Shown: positions 7,450 through 13,753 of the stretch, one piece after another
Position numbering within the stretch: the stretch's first letter is position 1
Layout: each line of letters begins with the position of its first letter
Source: Candidatus Gastranaerophilales bacterium
GTDB lineage: Bacteria; Cyanobacteriota; Vampirovibrionia; Gastranaerophilales; Gastranaerophilaceae
Direction of reading: 5' to 3'
Assembly (NCBI GenBank): GCA_944325665.1
Contig: CALVAY010000001.1
Coordinates: 1 to 64,000, forward strand
DNA length: 64,000 bases
Made by a program: the position numbers and the translations under genes
Notes under the pieces: generated by a model
The model's input: the letters and a program-made list of their open reading frames with translations, nothing else
The model's database searches: none
What the model was told of the DNA's origin: nothing

Positions 7450-7989
7450 CTATTCCGCTCTGTAAGCGGGGTTAAACTTTGAAAATATGTATAAATTTTT
7501 AAATTCGCCGTCTTTAAAGCACTCATTTTCAAGCATAGCTTCGCACTTAAAGCCAAGCTTTTCTAAAAGCCCTTTTGCAAGGGTTGTTTCGCCTATTATT
7601 TCAGCACTTAGTTTTCTTACCTTTAGCTTTTCAAAAAGAAATTTAAGCCCTTTTTTTGCAATTGCATACGACCCAAAACCCCAGTAAGGGCGACTTACGC
7701 AGAATGTAACTTTGCAGTCTTGCCCGAAAGGGTTTAATTTTGGCTCGTAGAGGTAAATAAAAGCCGCGAATTTGTTGCTTTTCCCGATTGTTACGTAGAA
7801 AATATTATGTTTAAATTTTTTTATAAATTTCACGAAATTTTCAAAACTTGAGAAATTTTCCTTAAAAAAGTTATCTGCAAAAAGTCTTGAATGATATTTA
7901 AAGCATAATTTTAAGAAGTTTATAAATTGTTTTCCTTTGGCATGCTTAAAATTAATTTCAAAAAAATCATGGAGTTTATTTATTTTCAT
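7450..7989 (-). CDS. GNAT-family N-acetyltransferase in prophage
   Basis: This encodes 179 residues. The acetyl-CoA-binding motif region is SRPYWGFGSYAIAKKGLKFL (a Q/RxxGxG/A-like turn), followed by KLSAEIIGETTLAKGLLEKL and GFKCEAMLENECFKDGEFKN, the pattern of RimI/RimL-type acetyltransferases. The N-terminal 60 residues are Phe/Lys-rich. It lies 23 nt upstream of the capsid gene and shares its direction, so it is part of the morphogenesis operon. GNAT genes next to capsid genes recur in phage genomes and may modify a virion or host protein; substrate unknown. Confidence 0.75.
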   Translation of the reverse strand: MKINKLHDFFEINFKHAKGKQFINFLKLCFKYHSRLFADNFFKENFSSFENFVKFIKKFKHNIFYVTIGKSNKFAAFIYLYEPKLNPFGQDCKVTFCVSRPYWGFGSYAIAKKGLKFLFEKLKVRKLSAEIIGETTLAKGLLEKLGFKCEAMLENECFKDGEFKNLYIFSKFNPAYRAE

Positions 7990-8040
7990 TATTGCCTCGC
8001 ATTTTGATTTGTGCTATTTTATGTTTGGAGAAAGTTGTTA

Positions 8041-8510
8041 TGAATAATGATGAAAAGTTTTTAATTCTGGAACAGTACAGAATTTACTCTGAAGCTAAAG
8101 AAGCTTTTACGAACAGAAATTTCCAAACAAACAGATTTTATCTGGTTTTGTCTTTAATATTGTTTTTACTTTTATACATTTTTAATGCTCTAACTCCTGC
8201 CATAATGCCGCTTGTTGTAGGCTCTGTTATTGGTATGGCTGTTTGTGTAATGTGGTGGTTAAACTTGGACAGTTACCAATTCTTAATCAAGATTAAATAT
8301 GCTAAAGTTTTGGAAGAAATGGAAACTAAATTGCCGTTTGACCCTTGCAAAAGAGAATATCAGGCGTTTGTTGAAGCAAAGAAGAACAAAAAAGCAGTTG
8401 TATTTTCTGATTTTCAAAAATTCCTTACCATTGTTCTTTTCTGCTTGTTCTTAGTAGTTTTTTCAAACAATATTACAGCAGTATTGATGAACGCTTTTAA
8501 ACTATACTAA
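8041..8510 (+). CDS. RipA-like octameric-type membrane protein (moron candidate)
   Basis: This encodes 156 residues from ATG 8041, chosen for its GGAG site 9 nt upstream; an in-frame ATG at 7992 lacks one. Three hydrophobic segments occur at about 31-50, 55-75 and 130-150. The pattern LEQYRIYSEAKEAFTNRNFQ, then a helix pair, then LDSYQFLIKIKYAKVLEEME and LPFDPCKREYQAF follows the RipA family of small membrane proteins (LEQYKLY..., SYRxLNxxKF, LPxxPYxxEW). Its stop overlaps the opposing adaptor-gene stop by 3 nt. It is opposite to the phage operon with its own TGCTATTTT -10, as expected for an accessory moron gene. The assignment is from motif memory. Confidence 0.6.
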
Positions 8511-9175
8511 CCAAAGGAGATTACAGGTGAATCTTCGTAAGTCTTTGAAGTAGTACTTCTAAGATTTGTGAGTGCTTCATAGTAAAGTGTTCTCCAGTAG
8601 TTGAATTTAACAAAAGACGGATTTGCTTTTACCTTAATCAGTGTCCCGTAAACTAATACAGGCTCAAGATAAGGCATGGGGATTATGCTTGTGTCAAATT
8701 CGCCTTCCATTACACTCTTTAAATTCCCTTCGCTATCTTGCGCATAGCAGTTTGATGCGTATATCAGGGCAATTTTTCTTTTGTATTTTATTGGGTTTGT
8801 GATTATTGAATTTTTCGTTATTGAGTAAACGTCGGCTAAATTGCTGTTTTGTGTCATTTGAGTCGGTGTAAGGTAGCGATATTTTTTTCTTCCTTCCCAA
8901 ATTGAAATTATTCTGGCTTCAAAATTTTCAACAATTGTGCTTGAATTTTCTTCTATTTCAATATCCGTTTTCTCAATTTGAAAATTCCAAAGATAAGAGC
9001 TTAAAATATCACTGTTAGTAGCATTTAGCAGGTTCAAAATTCGTTTGTGTTCGGTTTTTTCAATGGCGTCAAAGGATGATACCTCGCGCCAATTCAGTTC
9101 GTTTAAAACTTTTTTAAAAAGCTCAAAATATGTAGGTTTTTTGTGCTTTGCCCCAATTATAGAATTTTCGCTCAT
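8507..9175 (-). CDS. Head-tail adaptor / tail-tube candidate (P22 gp4 / T7 gp11-like)
   Basis: This encodes 222 residues with a textbook AAGGAGGAAAA site before ATG. It is mixed alpha/beta: an N-terminal helical part (YFELFKKVLNELNWREVSSF) precedes a beta-rich core with an aromatic C-terminal portion (KVKANPSFVKFNYWRTLYYE) and a Thr/Ser-rich end. Size and place between the propeller-type tail gene and the capsid fit the connector that docks under a podoviral portal. No diagnostic catalytic motif exists for this family, so the role is inferred from order and size. Confidence 0.5.
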   Translation of the reverse strand: MSENSIIGAKHKKPTYFELFKKVLNELNWREVSSFDAIEKTEHKRILNLLNATNSDILSSYLWNFQIEKTDIEIEENSSTIVENFEARIISIWEGRKKYRYLTPTQMTQNSNLADVYSITKNSIITNPIKYKRKIALIYASNCYAQDSEGNLKSVMEGEFDTSIIPMPYLEPVLVYGTLIKVKANPSFVKFNYWRTLYYEALTNLRSTTSKTYEDSPVISFG

Positions 9176-9191
9176 TTTTCCTCCTTATTAT

Positions 9192-9425
9192 TTATGCAAA
9201 TCCTAAAAATTCGTATTTAAAACCTCTGCAAACAAATTTGTCCAAACCGCCAAAATATATCTGAGATGCAAGCTGCTTACCTTTTTGGCTTTTTCTTAAA
9301 TCGTCAAGGAGATTGCTCGCCTGAATTTTTACACTTATGTCTGCAAAAAGAGATTTTTTAGTCCAAAATGCGTGTGCGCCAAGCATTTGTGTGTATTCGT
9401 AATTTATTTTTTTATCAGAAGTCAT
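9192..9425 (-). CDS. Small phage protein, unknown
   Basis: This encodes 77 residues, overlapping the end of the upstream tail gene by 11 nt and lying 16 nt before the adaptor gene, so it belongs to the structural operon. It has aromatic and basic clusters (AHAFWTKKSLF, LRKSQKGKQLASQIYFGGLD) and no membrane segment. Position suggests a small virion or assembly component; no family recognised. Confidence 0.6.
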   Translation of the reverse strand: MTSDKKINYEYTQMLGAHAFWTKKSLFADISVKIQASNLLDDLRKSQKGKQLASQIYFGGLDKFVCRGFKYEFLGFA

Positions 9426-10947
9426 TTAAAAGCTCCTTAAATTCTATCCCTACAAGTTTAAAACCGTCGCCTTCGTTTTCGCCTTCAATATGGAGTGCAA
9501 CAGATAAATTTGAATCAAAAATTTGCATGCTTATTGCACTTTCAAACGACCTTGCCCAAATCGGCGAGAAAGCGGTTTCAAAGCAGTTGTAGTCATTTTT
9601 TTCTTCTTCCTCGCTTGCCCAGACTAAAGAACCCTTTTGCTCTGTTTTAATGTATTCGCTATCTGTTTTAATTTCTCTTACAAAGTCTTTAGAAACGCTG
9701 AATTTAAAGCGATTTTCGCCTGTTTCATCCAGAAGAAGAGAAAAATCTTCGACAATTTTTCTCTCCGAAGGTTTACCGAGGTGAAAAAATGGGGTTGAAA
9801 AGCTAAATTTAATAGGGTTTCCGTCAAATGTCGAGCCTATATTCTCCATTAAAATTCGACCCTCATCAGTTCCGGATATTATTTGAGAAAAAACATTTGC
9901 GCTTGAGGTTATGTTTTGTTCCTCTATCCTTTTTGTCCAGCAATCATGTGCAAAGTCATAAACTAAAATATTATTGAAAAACATACTGTTTGGGTATGGA
10001 AGATAGAACCAAATTTGATTTTTCTTTTCGTAAGGGACGCAAAATGCTTCTCTCATCCTGCTTTTGTCTGCTTCTTTAAAGGAATTTTCAACATTTGCTG
10101 CAATATTTCCGCTCATCATAATCTGTGAAAGCTCTCCGACTTGAGATAATGCAAAGAGCCCGTCGTTGTTAAAGAAATATTGCTTATTGTTGCAGGTGCA
10201 AACAGCTTTAGCTCCTTGTGTTCCTTTATCGGCAAATTTTATTACGCTAAAATCATCAGGAGAAGTTCCTGAAAGCAGGTAAACACCGTCTTCTTTAAAT
10301 ATTGCAAGATTTCCGCAATAAAGAGAAAGAGATGAAATTCTTGTTATTGATGAGTGAAAGTTTGAGATGTAACCTGCGTCTTGTTCACTTTCCCAATCGT
10401 CATATCTTCCTAAAGCGCTAAAATAAAGAGTTGAGCCGCAGCCTATCCAAAGTCTGCCCGAGTAAGAACACATTGCTTCCGGTTTTATAGGGTTGCCTTT
10501 GTTGTCTTTTGCATTGAGCGGTTTAACTTTTTCTTTTGAATTGGTGTTAAAATAAAATCCTTCATTATCTCTTGCATAAAATACAACGCCGTCGAGGAAT
10601 TGCGTGAAATTTACTTCGTTTATTTCTTTTTTGTAGTCATAAATTACGCTTGCTGTCCTTGTTATGTGGCTTAAATGTTTAATTTTGCCGTCAGAGCGGG
10701 CATAGACGAAGCCTTCGGTGTTTTTGGGATATTCGCAAATCCCGACAATAGAGCATAAGTCGCTAATGTCTTCATCAAAATATGTTTTATTGCCTAACAT
10801 TCGCTCAACACCTTGATTTTTGTATAGTTCGACATTGTAGCTGTCGTCCCAATGAAGCTTTTTTGCGCCGTAACCAAGCATAATTTTTGTCGAGCTTGTA
10901 TTTATGCCGCCTGAAAAATCATAAAATGCAAGTTTATTATCGCTCAT
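9415..10947 (-). CDS. Phage tail hub/stabilisation protein, beta-propeller type
   Basis: This encodes 510 residues. Multiple strand-rich repeats resemble blades of P22 gp10 / T7 gp12-type tail proteins: FVYARSDGKIKHLS, CSYSGRLWIGCGSTLYFSAL, LYCGNLAIFKEDGVYLLSGT, TCNNKQYFFNNDGLFALSQV and NILVYDFAHDCWTKRIEEQ. Such proteins cap the portal-adaptor stack and anchor fibres. The N-terminus FYDFSGGINTSST is characteristic, since many stabilisation proteins start with a D/NFSGGLN motif. The ATG has an AAGGTGG site and overlaps the endolysin stop by 11 nt. Confidence 0.7.
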   Translation of the reverse strand: MSDNKLAFYDFSGGINTSSTKIMLGYGAKKLHWDDSYNVELYKNQGVERMLGNKTYFDEDISDLCSIVGICEYPKNTEGFVYARSDGKIKHLSHITRTASVIYDYKKEINEVNFTQFLDGVVFYARDNEGFYFNTNSKEKVKPLNAKDNKGNPIKPEAMCSYSGRLWIGCGSTLYFSALGRYDDWESEQDAGYISNFHSSITRISSLSLYCGNLAIFKEDGVYLLSGTSPDDFSVIKFADKGTQGAKAVCTCNNKQYFFNNDGLFALSQVGELSQIMMSGNIAANVENSFKEADKSRMREAFCVPYEKKNQIWFYLPYPNSMFFNNILVYDFAHDCWTKRIEEQNITSSANVFSQIISGTDEGRILMENIGSTFDGNPIKFSFSTPFFHLGKPSERKIVEDFSLLLDETGENRFKFSVSKDFVREIKTDSEYIKTEQKGSLVWASEEEEKNDYNCFETAFSPIWARSFESAISMQIFDSNLSVALHIEGENEGDGFKLVGIEFKELLNDF

Positions 10948-11422
10948 AATACCACCTTACTTTGTTTCTGATGTAATCTCCGACTTCATCCTTATTAAGC
11001 TTTGGCTCATAAGGTATAAAGGTTATGTCAATTTTGCCCGCACTTGTTGAATTTGGGAGCATTTTTCCAACTTCATAGTGCGTCATAACACATTGTTTTG
11101 TAGGAGTCAGTTGATATTTTTTTAAAAGTGTTGCGCAATATGCAAACATAGCCTCGGCTTGAACTCTTAAAAACGGGTAATTCCCTTGGCTGGTCGGGCT
11201 TTTGTAGCCATACATCGCGCAAAGTGCTATTCCTATTGAGCCTGTGTTATAACCTCCGCAGTGAGCCGCATATTTTCCGTCCTGACAATTTAAGTTATCC
11301 TCCGGATTATATTTGCCCTTTATTATTTGCCCGTTTCCGTCGGATAAAAAATGATAATGTTCAATATCAACGGATGAGGGAGTATATTTGCCCCCACTCC
11401 AGTGAAGTATTATCCTCTTCAT
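10937..11422 (-). CDS. Phage endolysin, N-acetylmuramoyl-L-alanine amidase (Amidase_2)
   Basis: This encodes 161 residues without a signal peptide. Zinc and catalytic motifs of the T7-lysozyme/PGRP fold are visible: IILHWSGG (first His ligand), DIEHYHFLSDGNGQIIKG, YAAHCGGYNTGSIGIAL (second His), MTHYEVGK (late conserved His) and the DITFIPYEP end. It would cleave the amide between muramic acid and L-Ala of the peptide stem for host lysis. A strong AGGAGAAAATA site precedes the ATG. Its start overlaps the LuxR-type regulator by 56 nt. A lysis gene at the head of the structural operon is unusual. Confidence 0.88.
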   Translation of the reverse strand: MKRIILHWSGGKYTPSSVDIEHYHFLSDGNGQIIKGKYNPEDNLNCQDGKYAAHCGGYNTGSIGIALCAMYGYKSPTSQGNYPFLRVQAEAMFAYCATLLKKYQLTPTKQCVMTHYEVGKMLPNSTSAGKIDITFIPYEPKLNKDEVGDYIRNKVRWYYER

Positions 11423-11639
11423 TATTTTCTCCTGATATAATATCCAAAGCGAATTTTCCGTAATTATTCAAAAATTTAGAAATAGCTTGTGTCCTGTTTT
11501 GAGCTCTGTATTTTAAGTAAATTCTTGACAGATGATTTTGTACCGTTCGAACGCTCAAGCCCAAAGTATTTGCAATAGCACGGTCTTTCAGCCCGCTGCA
11601 AAGCAAAGACATAACCTGAAGTTCTCGCTTAGTTAGCAT
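11367..11639 (-). CDS. LuxR-type HTH regulator (no receiver domain)
   Basis: About 90 residues from the ATG at 11639, which has a GAGGGG site; an in-frame start at 11687 would add 16 residues. Residues 1-60 are a GerE/LuxR helix-turn-helix: LTKRELQVMSLLCSGLKDRA, IANTLGLSVRTVQNHLSRIY. No receiver or ligand domain is present, as in stand-alone phage activators. It is positioned to control the phage late operon starting just downstream. The C-terminus (ISKFLNNYGKFALDIISGEN) overlaps the endolysin start. Confidence 0.8.
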   Translation of the reverse strand: MLTKRELQVMSLLCSGLKDRAIANTLGLSVRTVQNHLSRIYLKYRAQNRTQAISKFLNNYGKFALDIISGENNEEDNTSLEWGQIYSLIR

Positions 11640-11696
11640 TGTTTTTTCCCCTCTATTGCAACTGAATTTATTCATATCAACAACCAAAAGAAAAAA

Positions 11697-11846
11697 TTAA
11701 ATGTATTTTCCACCCTTAGTTTTTGTTTTTAAGGTTTTATTTAAAATAAATTTGAAAAGCTGCTTAAAAACAAAAAACAATATGCTCTTTGGTGCGAATT
11801 TACTCAAACGCAGAACATTTGACAATGCTTCAACAATTTTTTTCAT
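11697..11846 (-). CDS. Small basic hydrophobic ORF (49 residues)
   Basis: The ATG complement is at 11844-11846 after an AGAGGAATTGAG site, and the TAA complement is at 11697-11699. The predicted protein has a hydrophobic centre (SILFFVFKQLFKFIL) and a Lys/Thr-rich tail (NKTLKTKTKGGKYI). It is the first gene of the minus-strand run that continues with the LuxR regulator and endolysin. Size and composition would fit a tiny membrane-active protein such as a holin, but this is speculative; it could be non-coding. Confidence 0.4.
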   Translation of the reverse strand: MKKIVEALSNVLRLSKFAPKSILFFVFKQLFKFILNKTLKTKTKGGKYI

Positions 11847-11906
11847 TAAACTCAATTCCTCTATTTAAAACTTTAAACGGCTTAAGGGGAAATTTAACCG
11901 TTGTGT

Positions 11907-11923
11907 TGTATATTTTATATACA
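11907..11923. promoter_or_regulatory. Inverted repeat in promoter region of the phage run
   Basis: TGTATAT-TTT-ATATACA is a perfect 7-bp inverted repeat centred about 70 bp upstream of the 49-residue ORF on the minus strand. It contains TATA-like -10 candidates, so it could be both promoter and operator. No other copy was noticed. Confidence 0.4.
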
Positions 11924-11994
11924 CATAATAGCAGACAATTTTTTTTTGAAAATCGCTAGAAATACTTGAGTAATTTTAACTATTTTACTTATAA

Positions 11995-12038
11995 AAAAAC
12001 GCTGAAAAACTTTGTGGTAAAAGTAATTCAGCGTTTTT
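11995..12038 (-). terminator. Terminator downstream of the pseudopilin gene
   Basis: The arms AAAAACGCTGAA and TTCAGCGTTTTT form a 12-bp perfect stem with a 20-nt loop, ending in T-runs on either strand. It lies 60 bp after the pilin stop on the minus strand and marks the border between chromosome and phage region. Confidence 0.75.
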
Positions 12039-12096
12039 ATAAAATCTAAATTATTGAAAGATAAAATTATAATTTTACAAAACTTAGTAATTAAGT

Positions 12097-12708
12097 TTAC
12101 TCGTAATATTCCGAGCAAGATGGTAAGGGTGTAGGAGAGGTGGCCGAATTGTTACTGTAACCACTGTGCATTATAAATACGTCAACGAGATTTAGTTTAT
12201 CCCAATTGTTTATATTGTTTAAGTCATAAATACCGCAATTCCAAAGCGAGCCGCCACTTTTGCATGATGATGTTATACAGTTAGTGCTGTCTGTTTGACT
12301 TGTATTTGGTCCTAAATCTCCATTTACATCTATTAAAATATCAAAATTGCCCCATCTTGTAGTATTTCCATAGCTATATGCTATACCGTCTGCCGTGTAA
12401 TACCAGCGTCCAGACTTCTTAACAATATTTAAATGTTTAGCCAGTTTATCCATAAAATAAAATTTATCAATTTGATTATTTGTATCTTGTGGTATTCGTT
12501 CACTAAAATCAACCCCGTCTTCTATTTGAGCCAGTGTCATTGCCTGTGAGATAACTGAGGCGGCTTTAAGTGCTCCCGTTTTGTACTGTTGCTGTTCTGT
12601 TCTTATAATTAATGAAGGAATTGTTAGAGCGGCTACAACCCCGATAATGACTAAAGTGATTAACACTTCGGCTAATGTAAAGGCGTTGTTTAAAGTTTTT
12701 GTTATCAT
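12097..12708 (-). CDS. Type IV pilin / type II secretion pseudopilin
   Basis: This encodes 203 residues. A prepilin-type N-terminus is present: a short leader MITKTLNNA then FTLAEVLITLVIIGVVAALT, with Glu at +5 after processing before Phe, followed by the hydrophobic stalk helix. The C-terminal globular part contains four Cys that could pair, and segments ILIDVNGDLGPNTS and NLVDVFIMHSG typical of the pseudopilin type abundant in Gastranaerophilales, where a calcium-site-like DVNG-D appears. It should be cleaved by a prepilin peptidase and built into a pseudopilus. It is divergent from the XRE gene across a palindrome. Confidence 0.85.
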   Translation of the reverse strand: MITKTLNNAFTLAEVLITLVIIGVVAALTIPSLIIRTEQQQYKTGALKAASVISQAMTLAQIEDGVDFSERIPQDTNNQIDKFYFMDKLAKHLNIVKKSGRWYYTADGIAYSYGNTTRWGNFDILIDVNGDLGPNTSQTDSTNCITSSCKSGGSLWNCGIYDLNNINNWDKLNLVDVFIMHSGYSNNSATSPTPLPSCSEYYE

Positions 12709-12739
12709 TTTCTACCCCACAAAGTAATGCAAATAATTG

Positions 12740-12767
12740 TCAGGATGTCTATATATAGACATCCTGA
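12740..12767. promoter_or_regulatory. 28-bp perfect palindrome, likely operator
   Basis: The half-site TCAGGATGTCTATA is followed at once by its exact reverse complement with no spacer. It sits between the divergent pseudopilin and XRE genes and overlaps the likely -35 region of the latter. Its placement fits the binding site of the adjacent dimeric HTH repressor, controlling itself and perhaps the pilin. Confidence 0.65.
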
Positions 12768-12794
12768 AACTATTTTATCATTAGAATTCTATGT

Positions 12795-13070
12795 ATGCAA
12801 CATGTCAATCATAAAAAAGCCGCAATAATTTTTGAAGCTCTTTCAAAAATAATTATAAAAAGACGCGAGGAGCTTAACAAATCACAAAGAATATTAGCAG
12901 ATGAATTTGGTTTTCCGCGTTCCTTGCTCTCAAGGCTGGAAAACTGCATGAGCGAACCCAAGCTTATTTCAATTTGGACAATTGCAGAGGCACTTGAACT
13001 TAAGCCTCATCAACTTATTAAGCTCATAGAAGAGGAGCTTGGAGAAGGTTTTAGTTTGATTGAAAAGTAG
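12795..13070 (+). CDS. XRE/Cro-type HTH regulator
   Basis: This encodes 91 residues. The helix-turn-helix spans about residues 15-70: LSKIIIKRREELNKSQRILA, DEFGFPRSLLSRLENC and PKLISIWTIAEALELKPHQL, the standard Cro/CI fold. A TAGAAT -10 at 12782-12787 is 7 nt before the ATG, so the mRNA is probably leaderless. It is the obvious candidate to bind the upstream palindrome. It could be a host gene or a leftover immunity repressor of the adjacent prophage. Confidence 0.85.
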   Translation: MQHVNHKKAAIIFEALSKIIIKRREELNKSQRILADEFGFPRSLLSRLENCMSEPKLISIWTIAEALELKPHQLIKLIEEELGEGFSLIEK

Positions 13071-13071
13071 C

Positions 13072-13356
13072 TTAAAAAGGAACAGTGTTTTCTTGAATAA
13101 ACTTGAAAAGTTGGTACTCATCTTGCTTTTCGGGCGGGTTTTCTTTTTCTCTTTCAAGACGTTCTTTTTCCTCTTGTGTTTCAGAGGTCAGCTCAATCAT
13201 TTTTTCGCCTTCGCGTCTGCCAAAGACGTTAAATTTAAACCCGTCAATTAGCCCGTAGTTTGTTTCGGTTTTGTAAGTACCAATGTTTACCGCACCTGAG
13301 GGCAAAATTGAGAATAAAAATAAAAATAAAAAAACTTTAGCCAGACACTTTTTCAT
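13072..13356 (-). CDS. Small secreted protein, unknown
   Basis: This encodes 94 residues with a signal peptide (MKKCLAKVFLFLFLFSILPS, cleavage near the following GA-V). The mature part starts with NIGTYKTETNYGLIDGFKFN and ends in a highly charged region (ETQEEKERLEREKENPPEKQ). It converges with the XRE gene, whose stop is 2 nt from its own. No family recognised. Confidence 0.6.
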   Translation of the reverse strand: MKKCLAKVFLFLFLFSILPSGAVNIGTYKTETNYGLIDGFKFNVFGRREGEKMIELTSETQEEKERLEREKENPPEKQDEYQLFKFIQENTVPF

Positions 13357-13371
13357 ATTACTATTTTAGCA
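13357..13371 (-). promoter_or_regulatory. Extended -10 promoter, leaderless start
   Basis: On the minus strand TGCTAAAAT (13371-13363) is followed by 6 nt and the ATG of the secreted-protein gene. There is no room for a ribosome-binding site. Confidence 0.6.
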
Positions 13372-13429
13372 TATCAGCTTCATTATAACAAACGATGTAA
13401 AAAAAACTTTTTGGGTATTTAATATATAT

Positions 13430-13753
13430 ATGTATGACTACGATTTTGATCAAGAAGATAAAGAGCTAAAAAAAGTTGGTCTTGAACTTATGTTTATGAC
13501 CAATGAAAAATGTGCTTCCGATTTGGGGATAAGCGCAGTTGAGCTTTCTAAGCTTCTTGATATGAATATAGATGTAGTTAAGAAAAAATTGAAAATTTTA
13601 TATGAGCATAATATTGTTAGAGTTATAGGAATTAATCCTAAATTGTGGAAGTTTGATGAATATTCTTTTCAGAGAATGGACGAGGATGACCCTGTTTATC
13701 AGCTTTTGTGTTCATTTGATGATGTAGATTTTGACAGGTATTTTCAATATTGA
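13430..13753 (+). CDS. Winged-helix-like small protein, unknown
   Basis: This encodes 107 residues, very acidic at both ends. Residues 25-65 (EKCASDLGISAVELSKLLDM, NIDVVKKKLKILYEHNIVRV) look like a winged-helix DNA-binding core. Its stop overlaps the TTG start of the methyltransferase gene by 4 nt, so the two are probably co-translated. It may regulate the operon or act with the RNA methyltransferase; no named family. A TTTAAT hexamer 6 nt before the ATG hints at leaderless expression. Confidence 0.65.
   Translation: MYDYDFDQEDKELKKVGLELMFMTNEKCASDLGISAVELSKLLDMNIDVVKKKLKILYEHNIVRVIGINPKLWKFDEYSFQRMDEDDPVYQLLCSFDDVDFDRYFQY

Noticed and set aside
1-12040. Intact prophage with integrase and attachment sites
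   Set aside because: No integrase, excisionase, tRNA or flanking direct repeat is visible in the window; only the structural and lysis part can be supported.
11915-12118. Minus-strand 67-codon frame between pilin and phage region
   Set aside because: It overlaps the pilin end and spans a strong terminator; composition is that of AT-rich noise.
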